A DNA stretch of 64,000 nucleotides from Chromatiales bacterium (GTDB lineage: Bacteria > Pseudomonadota > Gammaproteobacteria > Chromatiales > Chromatiaceae): assembly GCA_028284585.1 (NCBI GenBank), contig JANQRK010000104.1, positions 27,759-91,758 on the forward strand. Direction: 5' to 3'. Shown here in pieces: positions 56,148 through 64,000 of this stretch; the first letter of the stretch is position 1; the number at the start of each line of letters is the position of its first letter. The position numbers and the translations under genes were made by a program. The notes under the pieces were generated by a model. The model was not told the origin of the DNA. It made no database searches and saw only the letters and a list, made by a program, of their open reading frames with translations.

Positions 56148-57662
56148 TCAGCTCGCTATGATCCCGTCGATGTAAGGCGCGAGTACCGTCACGAGCAAAC
56201 CGATCGCGACAACCGCGATAAGGTTGAGCACCACCCCCACGCGCACCATTTGTCCGATGGTCACCCGCCCGCTCGAGTACACCAGCGCATTCGGCGGCGT
56301 CGCCACTGGCAGCATGAAGGCACAGCTGGCAGAGAGTGCTGCGCAGACCAGCAGCGCACCAGGACCGAGGCTGCCGGCAGAGGTCACCGCACCGAGCACC
56401 GGCATCATCGTGCTCGCCACAGCGGTGTTGCTCGTGACCTCGGTGAGCAGTACCACCAATGCGCTGGCACCGCTCGCGAGCATGAAGGCCGGCGCATCGG
56501 CGAGCCCGGCCAAAGATCCGGCCAACCAGTCGGCCAGCCCGCTGCGCGAGATGGCCGAGGCCAGGCTCAATCCACCGCCGAACAGGATCAGTATCTGCCA
56601 CGGCACGCGTCTCGCGGTGTCCCAGTCCATCGCAAAGCGACCGGCCTTGATATCTACAGGGATGAGAAATAGCGCAATGGCCCCGGTCATACCGATGGCT
56701 ACGTCATCCAATTGCTCCAGGCCGGTCAAGCTCGCGAGCCAAGGCCGCGTGACCCACCCAACTGCGGTCAATAAGAACACGGTGCCGACGATCACCTCTT
56801 CCTTGCGCAGCGGCCCTAAATTGTCGCCCAACTGCTCGATGACCTCACCCGCCTCGGTGACGGACGACGGGTGCCGAGGCATGGCTAGCTTCATCAACAC
56901 CCACCAGGTCAGCGGCAGCATTACGGCGACCAGGGACAATCCCACCGGAAACCATTGCGCCATGCTCAATTGCACACCGTAGGTCTCGTTGACGTAAGCC
57001 GCCAGCACCAGATTCGGCGGTGTGCCGATCAGCGTGCCCATACCACCGATCGAAGCCGCGTAGGCGATCCCCAGCATGAGCGCGGGCGCAAATCCTTTAT
57101 CTGCGCTCGCCGTGTCGTCCATTTGATCGAGCAAGCTGGCAGCGATCGGCAGCAGCATCACCACCGTTGCCGTATTGGACAGCCACATACTGAGTAGTGC
57201 GGACACGATCATGAAGCCGGCCAGCAGTTGCGTATGGCGCAAGCCGAACAGGCCAAGTAGGCGCAAGGCAATGCGACGATGCAATCCGCTGCGCTGCATG
57301 GCGAGCCCGAGCAAAAAACCAGCAAGGAACAAGAACAACAACCTGCTGGCGTAAGGCGAAGCCGCCTCTTGAGGCGTTACGACGCCCATCAGCGGTAGGA
57401 CGATCAAGGGCAACAAGGCCGTAACCGCAAGCTCGACTGCCTCGGTCAGCCACCAACTGGCCATCCACACGGCCAGTGCCGCGGTAGCCCGAGCAGGCTC
57501 GGGCAAAGCCGCAGCACCCGCGCCTAGCTCCTCGGCCGTTGGCGACAACAAGCCACCCGGCAGCAACAGGTAGACCGCGAGTCCGAGCAACGGGCCGAGC
57601 ACCAGACCCGCATATCGCAAGCTGAGTGGAACTTGGCCCCGTGCTGGAGTTACATCCTTCAT
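56148..57662 (-). CDS. DASS/SLC13-family anion:sodium symporter
   Basis: A 504-residue inner-membrane carrier with about eleven or twelve helices. The two substrate-site motifs of divalent anion symporters are present: LSNTATVVMLLPI in the first half and TSNTAVASTMMPV in the second. Substrates in this family include succinate, malate, citrate and sulfate; the choice cannot be made from sequence. It is convergent with nrdG and divergent from gdh. Confidence 0.88.
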   Translation of the reverse strand: MKDVTPARGQVPLSLRYAGLVLGPLLGLAVYLLLPGGLLSPTAEELGAGAAALPEPARATAALAVWMASWWLTEAVELAVTALLPLIVLPLMGVVTPQEAASPYASRLLFLFLAGFLLGLAMQRSGLHRRIALRLLGLFGLRHTQLLAGFMIVSALLSMWLSNTATVVMLLPIAASLLDQMDDTASADKGFAPALMLGIAYAASIGGMGTLIGTPPNLVLAAYVNETYGVQLSMAQWFPVGLSLVAVMLPLTWWVLMKLAMPRHPSSVTEAGEVIEQLGDNLGPLRKEEVIVGTVFLLTAVGWVTRPWLASLTGLEQLDDVAIGMTGAIALFLIPVDIKAGRFAMDWDTARRVPWQILILFGGGLSLASAISRSGLADWLAGSLAGLADAPAFMLASGASALVVLLTEVTSNTAVASTMMPVLGAVTSAGSLGPGALLVCAALSASCAFMLPVATPPNALVYSSGRVTIGQMVRVGVVLNLIAVVAIGLLVTVLAPYIDGIIAS

Positions 57663-58088
57663 AGTGCTCTGGGATGGCCTATTCGGTATTCCAATGGCGC
57701 GGCTCGAACCACGCCTTCAGCAATCAGATACGATTCACCGGGGATTTAGGCCCTGGGTTGATCTCATGTCACTTCATCCCTCGTGTTACCCGGTGGGCAT
57801 GAATCACCGCGAAGGTCGGTCGGAGCATCAGGAGTCGCAAATGCCGGACGTAAGCGCGCTTTGGTGGCATCGATGGCGAGCTGCTTTCTAAGCTAGCACT
57901 ACCCCATTACACAGGTGGCTGATCTAGGTCAAGGCCACCGCATCCATGTAGCAGTCCAATATCATGACGTTGTACCCCAATGACGTATCGTTGTGGCGGA
58001 CGTAATCGATTTCGTGCCTGGTTCGTGCGGCATGCTGTATCGGCAAGTCTCACTCTTCTGATCCAAGGTTACACAACACGCATTTACG
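57663..58088. promoter_or_regulatory. Divergent regulatory region of the DASS gene and gdh, with FNR-like box
   Basis: CTGATCTAGGTCAA at 57919-57932 matches the FNR consensus at eight of ten positions and sits between inverted GGTGGC and GCCACC. A possible -10 CAATAT (57957-57962) would place the box near -43 relative to a gdh start site. No gene is seen in the remaining sequence. Confidence 0.45.
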
Positions 58089-59438
58089 ATGAACGACCGA
58101 AGGAATCAAACTACGGCCTGTGTCGAGGAGAATCTCGACGCCTTTCGTATCAGCCGATCACGCTTTGAACAGGCGGCCGCGTATGTCAGTGGGCTAAAGC
58201 GCGGGTTGATCGACTATTTCATCGCACCCAGGCGCAGCATCGACCTGTGTTTCCCGGTGCAGATGGACGACGACTCGGTACGAACCCTTCATGGCTATCG
58301 CGTGCTGCACAACTCGGTGCTCGGACCAGGCAAAGGCGGCATCCGTTACCACCCACATGTGACGCAGCACGAAGTGTCGGCACTGGCCGCACTGATGACC
58401 TGGAAATGTGCGCTGGTCGACGTGCCATTCGGCGGTGCGAAGGGCGGCGTGGCCTGCGATACCAAAACCCTCAGCCAAGGTGAGCAGCGTCGCATCACCC
58501 GCCGATTCATCAGTGAGCTGGGTGACAATCTCGGACCCTACACCGACATTCCCGCACCCGACATGTACACGAGTCGTCAAACCATGGCCTGGGTATACGA
58601 CACATTCGAGATGCTGCATCCGGGGCGCAACAATCGCCCGGTCGTTACCGGCAAACCCGTCGACCTGGGCGGATGCCATGGTCGCGACGAAGCAACCGGG
58701 CGAGGCTGTTTCTATGTCACCGAGCAGATACTGGAGCAAGGTGTCGTCAACGGGCTCTCGACGATCGATGGTGCCCGCGTTGCGATTCAAGGATTTGGTG
58801 AAGTCGGCTCGGTCATCGCGCGGCTGTTTAGCGAAGCCGGCGCAAAAATCATAGCGATCGGAGACTCGCAGGGTGCTGTGTTGGCTGATGACGGCCTTGA
58901 TCTCGAATCGGTTACAGCCCATAAACACGAGACCGGCACTGTCGTAGGTACGCCGGAGACGCTGACCCTGACCAACGACGATCTATTGGCCGTGGACTGC
59001 GATGTGCTCGTGCCGGCCGCACTGGGCAACCAGATCAGTGGCGCGAATGCCGAGCGCATCGGCGCAAAGCTCGTAGTCGAGGCCGCCAACGGACCCGTAA
59101 CCCCGAAGGCGGACGAAACGCTGTGCCGGCAGGATGTGCTCGTGGTGCCGGATATTCTGGCAAACGCAGGTGGTGTAGTGGTGAGTTACTTCGAGTGGGC
59201 GCAGAACATTGCCAATGAGCAGTGGGGACTCGAGCAGGTCAATCAGTGCCTGAAGCACAAGATGAATAGCACCGTGGCACATACACTGGAGCGCTGGGCA
59301 CGTCTCAAGCACGAAGGCGTGGGCGCCGGCAAGAAAGTCACGTCGACCATGGCCGCACCGGATCTCAGAACGGCCGCCCTGGTAGTCGCAATCGAACGCC
59401 TTGCGCGAGTGACCTTGCAGCGCGGCATCTGGCCCTGA
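58089..59438 (+). CDS. Glutamate dehydrogenase (Glu/Leu/Phe/Val family)
   Basis: Interconverts glutamate and 2-oxoglutarate plus ammonia with NAD(P). The 449-residue protein has the substrate-lysine motif LGPGKGGIRYHP, the catalytic WKCALVDVPFGGAKGG, DIPAPDMYT, and the nucleotide fold VAIQGFGEVGSVIARLF. Length fits the hexameric small-type enzymes. Specificity for glutamate rather than another amino acid is likely but not proven. Confidence 0.9.
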   Translation: MNDRRNQTTACVEENLDAFRISRSRFEQAAAYVSGLKRGLIDYFIAPRRSIDLCFPVQMDDDSVRTLHGYRVLHNSVLGPGKGGIRYHPHVTQHEVSALAALMTWKCALVDVPFGGAKGGVACDTKTLSQGEQRRITRRFISELGDNLGPYTDIPAPDMYTSRQTMAWVYDTFEMLHPGRNNRPVVTGKPVDLGGCHGRDEATGRGCFYVTEQILEQGVVNGLSTIDGARVAIQGFGEVGSVIARLFSEAGAKIIAIGDSQGAVLADDGLDLESVTAHKHETGTVVGTPETLTLTNDDLLAVDCDVLVPAALGNQISGANAERIGAKLVVEAANGPVTPKADETLCRQDVLVVPDILANAGGVVVSYFEWAQNIANEQWGLEQVNQCLKHKMNSTVAHTLERWARLKHEGVGAGKKVTSTMAAPDLRTAALVVAIERLARVTLQRGIWP

Positions 59439-59460
59439 GCCCCTGCTGGGTGGACGTGGC

Positions 59461-59502
59461 ATGATGTCGATCAACGCAATGGCACGCGGTGTTCAGGATA
59501 CT
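59461..59502 (+). promoter_or_regulatory. FNR-type class II promoter of ubiT
   Basis: ATGATGTCGATCAA (59461-59474) matches TTGAT-N4-ATCAA at nine of ten positions. A -10-like GATACT lies at 59497-59502. A start near 59509 would place the box centre at -41.5, the classic class II position. Confidence 0.6.
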
Positions 59503-59615
59503 GTGTTTAAACAGGCTGACATGCGAGCAGCATCCATCAGCGCACCGACAAGTGCTCTTGCAGATTTCAAGCGCTGCCCTATCGGTGAGTCAACGAGATC
59601 CCGGAGTAGCACGCC

Positions 59616-60098
59616 ATGCCCCGTAAGCCCGTCCGACGCCCCATCCTGCCACGTCCGCTGGCCCTACCGGTCGGCCTGGTGCCGGATCAGGCCAACAACT
59701 TCGTCTTCAGCAAGACCCTGAATCGCGTGTTTCGCGAGCAGCTCGCCGATGGTGAGCTAGCCCCGCTTGAGGCGCGCACCCTCAGCCTACGGATCAGCGA
59801 TGTCGGCAAGACCTTCAGCGTGCGACTGCGCGACGGCCGATTTCACCCTGCGGCGGGCCGACTCAAGAGTGACCTGACGATCGAAGGTACGCTGTACGAT
59901 TTCATGCTGCTGGCGGCCGGCCGCGAAGACCCGGACACCCTGTTCTTTCAACGCCACCTCAGTATTCAGGGCGATACCGGCCTGGGGGTCTTCTTAAAGA
60001 ACTTCCTGGGTGGGATCGATCCACGCGAGCTGCCGATGCCGGCGTTCTTTCATACCGCGCTGGAGAGAGGACTGGATCTGTATCAGCGGCTCGCCTGA
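59616..60098 (+). CDS. ubiT: O2-independent ubiquinone biosynthesis accessory factor UbiT (SCP2 domain)
   Basis: A 160-residue lipid-carrier-like protein thought to bind ubiquinone intermediates during anaerobic hydroxylation. The sequence FSKTLNRVFREQLADGELAP and DTLFFQRHLSIQGDTGLG is diagnostic of the YhbT/UbiT family, SCP2 fold. It is convergent with ubiV, overlapping it at the 3' ends by 16 bp. Confidence 0.9.
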   Translation: MPRKPVRRPILPRPLALPVGLVPDQANNFVFSKTLNRVFREQLADGELAPLEARTLSLRISDVGKTFSVRLRDGRFHPAAGRLKSDLTIEGTLYDFMLLAAGREDPDTLFFQRHLSIQGDTGLGVFLKNFLGGIDPRELPMPAFFHTALERGLDLYQRLA

Positions 60099-61009
60099 TC
60101 GGCCTCCATGGCTCGCCCTGCCTGGCCGCGCCAGTAGCCGTCGCAGGTCCCGAGTGGTGCCAGTCGCTCGAGTTGCTGGGTTGCATTGGCCAATCCCAAA
60201 CGATCGGTGAGAGCGCCGGCGAAGGTCTGCACGACCTGATCGGTATTCTGGGCCTGCGGGCTGATGCGCAGCACATCGACCTCGAGCCGGCGGATCTCAT
60301 CCAGATGGCTCAGCAGGCTGTTGGTCATCGCCGACAGCGTCTGGATACCGTTCAGCACCAGAAAAGGCTCCTGCTCGCGCGTCGACATCAGCCGGCCCTC
60401 GGGATAGTCCAGACAGACAAACCGGCAATCGTCTTTTGGCAGATTGTGCGAACGTGCGGTGAAACAACGCGCGGACAGCGTCAGCGGCATTCGGCCATAG
60501 GCGAAGAGTTCGGTCTCGACCCCCTCGGGACGCTGTGCCTGCATGTCGGCCAGAGAATCCCGAGACAATTCCAGCGGCAACGTCCAGCGTTTGAGGCCGC
60601 GACGCGCCAGTACCGCCAGGGTACGGGGATTGTAGACATTGACCATCGGACCGGTCACGAACGCCGCCTTGCCGGCGAGTAGCTGGACCGCGGCCAGATC
60701 GTTGGCCTCGACCAGAAAGTCGCCGTTGTCGCATAGCCCGCGCAAGGTCTTGAGTTCGGATTCGGCCTCCAACAATGCCAGGCTCGATAGCACCGCCTGT
60801 TTGCCGGCGTCGCTGACGCGCTTCGCCAATGCCAGCCAATCGTCGGTCTTCAGACTGCGACGTTTGCAGCAGACCGTCTCGCCCAGGTAGACGATGTCCA
60901 CCGGCCAGTCGAGGACCTGCTCGTAGAAATCGAACAGGGCATCGCGCGGCCAAAAATAGAGCACCGGGCCAAGTGCGAGGCGGGGTCTGCCAACGGATTC
61001 AGTTTGCAT
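60083..61009 (-). CDS. ubiV: O2-independent ubiquinone hydroxylase subunit UbiV (U32 family)
   Basis: A U32-family iron-sulfur protein that works with UbiU to hydroxylate the ubiquinone ring without O2, using prephenate as oxygen source in characterised systems. The 308-residue product holds four cluster cysteines: one in GETVCCKRR and three in CFTARSHNLPKDDCRFVC, spaced 13 and 4 as in known UbiV. It follows ubiU by 22 bp. Confidence 0.93.
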   Translation of the reverse strand: MQTESVGRPRLALGPVLYFWPRDALFDFYEQVLDWPVDIVYLGETVCCKRRSLKTDDWLALAKRVSDAGKQAVLSSLALLEAESELKTLRGLCDNGDFLVEANDLAAVQLLAGKAAFVTGPMVNVYNPRTLAVLARRGLKRWTLPLELSRDSLADMQAQRPEGVETELFAYGRMPLTLSARCFTARSHNLPKDDCRFVCLDYPEGRLMSTREQEPFLVLNGIQTLSAMTNSLLSHLDEIRRLEVDVLRISPQAQNTDQVVQTFAGALTDRLGLANATQQLERLAPLGTCDGYWRGQAGRAMEADQASR

Positions 61010-61031
61010 GCGTGCTCACCGTGTTGCGCTT

Positions 61032-62027
61032 CTACTGCCAGGGCCGGTAATAAGGGCCCAGGGTGGTCTGGGCGCCTTCGGATACCTTGCCCAACAACTG
61101 CTGCCACTCGGCCTTGGCCTGAAAGCCCTCCGGGTTGGCCGCGAAGGCGTCCAGCGCCTGGCGCCACACCGACGTAACCTGAGCGACATAGGCCGGGCTG
61201 CGCTGGCGACCCTCGAGCTTGATCGCAACAACACCGGCCGCCGCCAGTTCCGGAACCATCTCCAAGGTGTTCAACGAGGTCGGTTCTTCGATCGCGTAAT
61301 AGGTATCTTCGCCGACCTGGTAGCGTCCCTTGCAGATTGTCGGGTACCCGGTCTGCTCATCAGCCGTGTAGCGATCGGTCAACAGGCCACCCAGGCGGGA
61401 TTCACGGCCACTGGGTGACTCTACCCATTCGACGTGCTCGGCCGGCGAGCAGGCACCGAAGGTGTTCGGCGACTCGCCGGTGACATAAGAAGAGAGAATG
61501 CATCGCCCTTCGACCATCACACACAGGCTGCCGAAGCCGAACACCTCGATATCGACCGGGCTGTAATCCGCGACATGCTGGACCTGGGCCAGCGAAAGCA
61601 CACGCGGCAACACCGCCCGCCGGATGCCGAAGTTCTCGTGGTAGAAACGCAGGGCTTCATAATTGGTTCCCGAGGCCTGGACCGAGAGGTGTAGGTTCAG
61701 GTCCGGCCAGCGCGACCGCGCATAGTCCATCACGCCGATGTCGGCCAGGATAAGGGCATCGACGCCTAGGTCCGCGGCACTGTCGACCGCGCGTTGCCAG
61801 CGGTCCCAGTTGGCGGCCTGAGGGTAGGTGTTGATCGCCATGAACACGCGGCGTCCGCGGGCATGTGCATACCGGACACCCTCGGCCGCGCGCTGCTGAT
61901 TGAAATTGAGCCCAGGAAAATGGCGCGCATTGGTGTCGTCGCGCAGGCCCAGATAGACCGCGTCGGCACCCTGGTCCACGGCGGCCTTGAGTGATGGCAG
62001 ATTGCCTGCGGGACAGACTAATTCCAC
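61032..62027 (-). CDS. ubiU: O2-independent ubiquinone hydroxylase subunit UbiU (U32 family)
   Basis: Partner of UbiV. The 331-residue protein starts at GTG with MELVCPAGNLPSLKAAVDQG. The cluster cysteines are in GSLCVMVEGRCILSS and FGACSPAEHVEW, then YPTICKGRYQV, with spacings of 7 and 17 as in known UbiU. A GAGG ribosome-binding site lies ten bases upstream. A 26-codon frame overlaps its start. An FNR-type promoter lies about 260 bp upstream. Confidence 0.94.
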   Translation of the reverse strand: MELVCPAGNLPSLKAAVDQGADAVYLGLRDDTNARHFPGLNFNQQRAAEGVRYAHARGRRVFMAINTYPQAANWDRWQRAVDSAADLGVDALILADIGVMDYARSRWPDLNLHLSVQASGTNYEALRFYHENFGIRRAVLPRVLSLAQVQHVADYSPVDIEVFGFGSLCVMVEGRCILSSYVTGESPNTFGACSPAEHVEWVESPSGRESRLGGLLTDRYTADEQTGYPTICKGRYQVGEDTYYAIEEPTSLNTLEMVPELAAAGVVAIKLEGRQRSPAYVAQVTSVWRQALDAFAANPEGFQAKAEWQQLLGKVSEGAQTTLGPYYRPWQ

Positions 62028-62098
62028 TGGGTAGTTACCTCGTTACCGGCGACAACGACGCCTAGTCCGGCCGAATAGTTGAGCGTGACTTTGTCCAT
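62018..62098 (-). CDS. Possible 26-residue leader ORF overlapping ubiU
   Basis: An ATG at 62096-62098, four bases after a strong GAGGTGG ribosome-binding site, opens MDKVTLNYSAGLGVVVAGNE and six more residues. It stops ten bases into ubiU. The strong start signal and overlap suggest translational coupling to ubiU. It could be chance; no homology is recognised. Confidence 0.4.
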   Translation of the reverse strand: MDKVTLNYSAGLGVVVAGNEVTTQWN

Positions 62099-62284
62099 GG
62101 TGCCACCTCGTATGTCCGGTTGCGCATCAAACCGCGCGGACTCGTCAACCAGTGCCTGGTCGACCCGGGCCGCAAGCCGATCCGATAGAGCTGCGGCGGG
62201 CGCAGTTGCGGACGGCACTCTAAGCGATCCGCCGAGGGTGGCAGTTGATTGAGCGCAACAAAAACCCACTGTTCCGCTGTTTTG

Positions 62285-62333
62285 TTTGTCTTTTATGTGG
62301 TTGACCAGGGCGGGGGTGTTTGATCTCCGTCAA
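62285..62333 (-). promoter_or_regulatory. FNR-type class II promoter of ubiU
   Basis: TTGATCTCCGTCAA (62320-62333) matches the FNR consensus at nine of ten positions. On the minus strand a -10-like CATAAA lies at 62292-62297. A start at 62285 would place the box centre at -41.5. Fnr control of ubiUV is known in Escherichia coli. Confidence 0.65.
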
Positions 62334-62374
62334 ACAGTGGCCTCGCATGAAGGCCCATTGACAAGGAAGCTGTC

Positions 62375-62431
62375 ATGAGCGGCCATTTCGGTGCTCAGGA
62401 TCCCGACCAGAGCCCGTTAGCCGGTTTGTAG
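62375..62431 (+). pseudogene. Short ORF, possibly the broken start of a small membrane protein
   Basis: An ATG after AAGGAAG opens MSGHFGAQDPDQSPLAGL and then TAG. Reading on past the stop gives RGIRSSVGNQLLWAVIYFGS, a plausible membrane helix, followed by a second stop that a +1 shift would avoid (VLVVLGDSRFVR). This looks like a decayed gene, but no family is recognised. The remaining 62432-62704 shows nothing else. Confidence 0.3.
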
Positions 62432-62704
62432 CGGGGCATCCGATCGTCCGTGGGCAACCAACTGCTGTGGGCGGTGATCTACTTTGGCAGTGCTGGTGGT
62501 TCTAGGCGATAGCAGGTTTGTTCGACTGCCCCAATGCCTCGCATCGCCGGCTGAGGCAAGCGCAGCCTGCCGAAGTCTAGCTGCATGTGTGTGTTGTGTG
62601 GTTATTGGAAATCAGATACCCAGCAGTATGTGAGTGAGTAGCTACTATGACCAATAGATGTGACTTCGAATGGATCAATTCGACATTTGCTCTGTGATCT
62701 AACA

Positions 62705-63364
62705 CTAACACCAGCTAGCCGCACCAGCCACTGGTGAGCGAAGCAGTTCCCTTATATTCGCTTCGATAACTCCATATCCAACATTTCCATATAGTTTTTG
62801 TCGCCCCTCATTGAGAATAAAGGTTGGGCTTCCTGTTACCATTAACGTTTGCTGATCACGATAGTCCGCCTCCAGGTCAGCATGCGCAACTCCACTATTA
62901 ACTACATCACGGATGTCAGCTACAGATACTTCTGTAATCTCCAGCAACTTCTCAAGGGTTGACCATTGGCTGATATCTTGGCATTTATCAAAAAAGGCCG
63001 ATCGAACTTCTTTCAAAACAAGCTCGAATTTATCAAAATCTATACGCTGGATTGCTTTTAAAAAAATATGGGCGGGTGTGGATGAGGTCGGTCGGTTGTG
63101 TTGCCAGATTTCGGGGTGCAGGCTAATGTGATCAAACTCCGATGTTACCTCTTTGAGATGATTTCCAAATCCCGCATAGCTGCCTTTTTCAGCCCATCCT
63201 ATACCCACTTTATGCGCAGTATCGCCAAACACAGAACAGAATCGGTAATCGATAGACACTTGATTTGAAAAATTTCTCGCAACTTCGTCAACGCGTGCTT
63301 GCGCGATATGTGCCCACACACACAAAATGTCGGAGTAACAAGAAAGTTTAACCTTCTCTACCAT
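62705..63364 (-). CDS. DsbA-fold oxidoreductase (FrnE-like)
   Basis: A thioredoxin-fold protein of 219 residues starting MVEKVKLSCYSDILCVWAHI. The FrnE-type family usually has a CPWC-type pair here; this protein has only LCVWA, with one Cys in that position. Downstream SPTFILNEGRQKLYGNVG is the family's cis-Pro region. The gene and its flanks are clearly more AT-rich than the rest of the window, which suggests acquisition by transfer. A longer upstream frame (to 63424) adds 20 non-homologous residues. Confidence 0.75.
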   Translation of the reverse strand: MVEKVKLSCYSDILCVWAHIAQARVDEVARNFSNQVSIDYRFCSVFGDTAHKVGIGWAEKGSYAGFGNHLKEVTSEFDHISLHPEIWQHNRPTSSTPAHIFLKAIQRIDFDKFELVLKEVRSAFFDKCQDISQWSTLEKLLEITEVSVADIRDVVNSGVAHADLEADYRDQQTLMVTGSPTFILNEGRQKLYGNVGYGVIEANIRELLRSPVAGAASWC

Positions 63365-63639
63365 CGTTTTATGCCTTTTGAAAAACCAGCTAATTCTTGT
63401 CGCCGAAATTAGCGTGTAAGTCAATTGATGATTAGCCGCGTGCTACCACCTTACGAGACTATCGAAGTCCTGATTGCACAATAGCCGATGCCTTTGCCGA
63501 CATAATCTCGGTTCCTTTCAAGCGGCGATGTTGTGATTTAACCGACTCCGTCTGCTCAGTGGAAGACAAATGGCCGAATTTTCAAATTTCGCGTGGTCCA
63601 GTTTTCCGGGAAGAGGTCCTTACTCTTCTGATTTTCGAT

Positions 63640-63829
63640 CGCGGATAACAACATGCTGATGTGGGCGCGCTGCGTCGCCGCCGAACCGGAGCATGCGGGT
63701 GGAGATCATCGCGCCGGACGTCTCGCCGATGGCCGTCCCGGGCCCGGACGCGGAGCATGTGTAGGCGGCGGTGTTTGGGCACTGGGTGAGGGAGCTCAGG
63801 TTGTTCTGGTTCCGGGAGGCGTCCATCGG
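63640..63829 (-). other. GC-rich unidentified coding-like block
   Basis: One minus-strand frame, beginning MDASRNQNNLSSLTQCPNTA near 63826, has almost only G or C in third codon positions, unlike the AT-rich DNA to its left. It stops at 63620. A GGATCC lies at its right edge. No homology is recognised; it may be a foreign fragment or an assembly join. Confidence 0.35.
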
Positions 63830-63917
63830 AGGATCCCTCGCTCTGCTTGGCCGGTGTCACCCGTATGCGGTACTTGCTGTTCGGCGCGAACACACCGTGG
63901 AAACGGGTGAGGTTGAA
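63830..63917 (-). mobile_element. Scrap of an IS91-family transposase
   Basis: The minus strand encodes LTRFHGVFAPNSKYRIRVTP followed by AKQ, the conserved C-terminal block of IS91/ISCR-type transposases. It begins right after the cytochrome stop and is followed by unrelated GC-rich sequence. It is a small non-functional remnant. Confidence 0.7.
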
Positions 63918-63930
63918 CTCCAATGACGAT

Positions 63931-64000
63931 CTACTTTGCCAGTTCACGAATATAATGGATCACTTGCCAAATTTCGGTATCCGACATCTCGGCAAATGCC
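63931..64000 (-). CDS. C-terminus of a cytochrome c (5' part beyond window)
   Basis: The minus strand reads AFAEMSDTEIWQVIHYIREL followed by AK and TAG (63931-63933). The MSD-x-E-I-W-x-V-x-x-Y-I-R-x-L pattern is the C-terminal helix of class I c-type cytochromes. The haem motif would lie outside the window. Confidence 0.65.
   Translation of the reverse strand, partial: AFAEMSDTEIWQVIHYIRELAK

Noticed and set aside
60297..60953. Minus-strand frame of 218 codons within ubiV
   Set aside because: It is a shifted reading of ubiV; the cluster cysteines are only in the other frame.
1..64000. CRISPR arrays, tRNA or rRNA genes
   Set aside because: No regularly spaced direct repeats and no cloverleaf or rRNA-like segments were found on reading either strand.

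Overview
The window looks like part of a gammaproteobacterial chromosome, most probably from a Chromatiales-like (purple sulfur or sulfur-oxidising) lineage. The grounds are the trmJ-cysE-iscR-iscS gene order, a group 3b bidirectional hydrogenase, a BLUF blue-light sensor, the O2-independent ubiquinone genes ubiUVT, a class III ribonucleotide reductase and a PEP-CTERM protein. GC content is high apart from an AT-rich patch near the right end. No tRNA, rRNA or CRISPR array was seen.

Layout. 1-3488 (minus): relA, cut by the left edge, and a DUF1015 gene. 3562-3825: a palindromic MITE-like element abutting iscX. 3824-11435 (minus): iron-sulfur assembly operon trmJ-cysE-iscR-iscS-[RRM gene]-iscA-hscB-hscA-fdx-iscX. 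iscU is absent from its normal place and a small RNA-binding-protein gene sits there instead. 11666-15773: suhB, nnrU-like, a secreted CAP-domain protein and a Tat-exported protein of unknown function. 16151-24412 (minus): a c-di-GMP signalling block with a diguanylate cyclase, a degenerate EAL-HDOD protein, a CHASE-PAS-GGDEF-EAL protein, and a BLUF protein paired with a separate GGNEF-EAL protein. 24971-25961: a chemoreceptor relic, a 30-residue Cys/Lys-rich ORF and ferritin.

26285-43381 is a cell-surface glycan cluster. It holds several GT-A and GT-B glycosyltransferases, two ELM1-family proteins, two 2OG-Fe(II) oxygenase-like proteins, a CDP-glycerol-transferase-like protein, a fusion of Kdo-transferase-like and sialyltransferase-like domains, a PEP-CTERM protein, a TMTC-like membrane protein, an FAD oxidoreductase and an ABC exporter. 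43656-48191 encodes a complete group 3b NAD(P)-linked hydrogenase (hydBGDA order) and its maturation protease. 49994-52062 holds two more glycosyltransferase genes, possibly acquired.

52344-62431 is an anaerobic-metabolism block: a radical SAM protein, nrdD with its glycyl-radical segment on a separate overlapping ORF, an NrdG-type activase, a DASS anion transporter, glutamate dehydrogenase, ubiT, ubiV and ubiU. FNR-type boxes lie upstream of nrdD, gdh, ubiT and ubiU. For ubiT and ubiU the box is centred 41.5 bp from a plausible start site. nrdD also has two NrdR-type boxes 32 bp apart. The right end is a mosaic of an AT-rich DsbA-like gene, an IS91-family transposase scrap, a very GC-rich unidentified block and the C-terminus of a cytochrome c.
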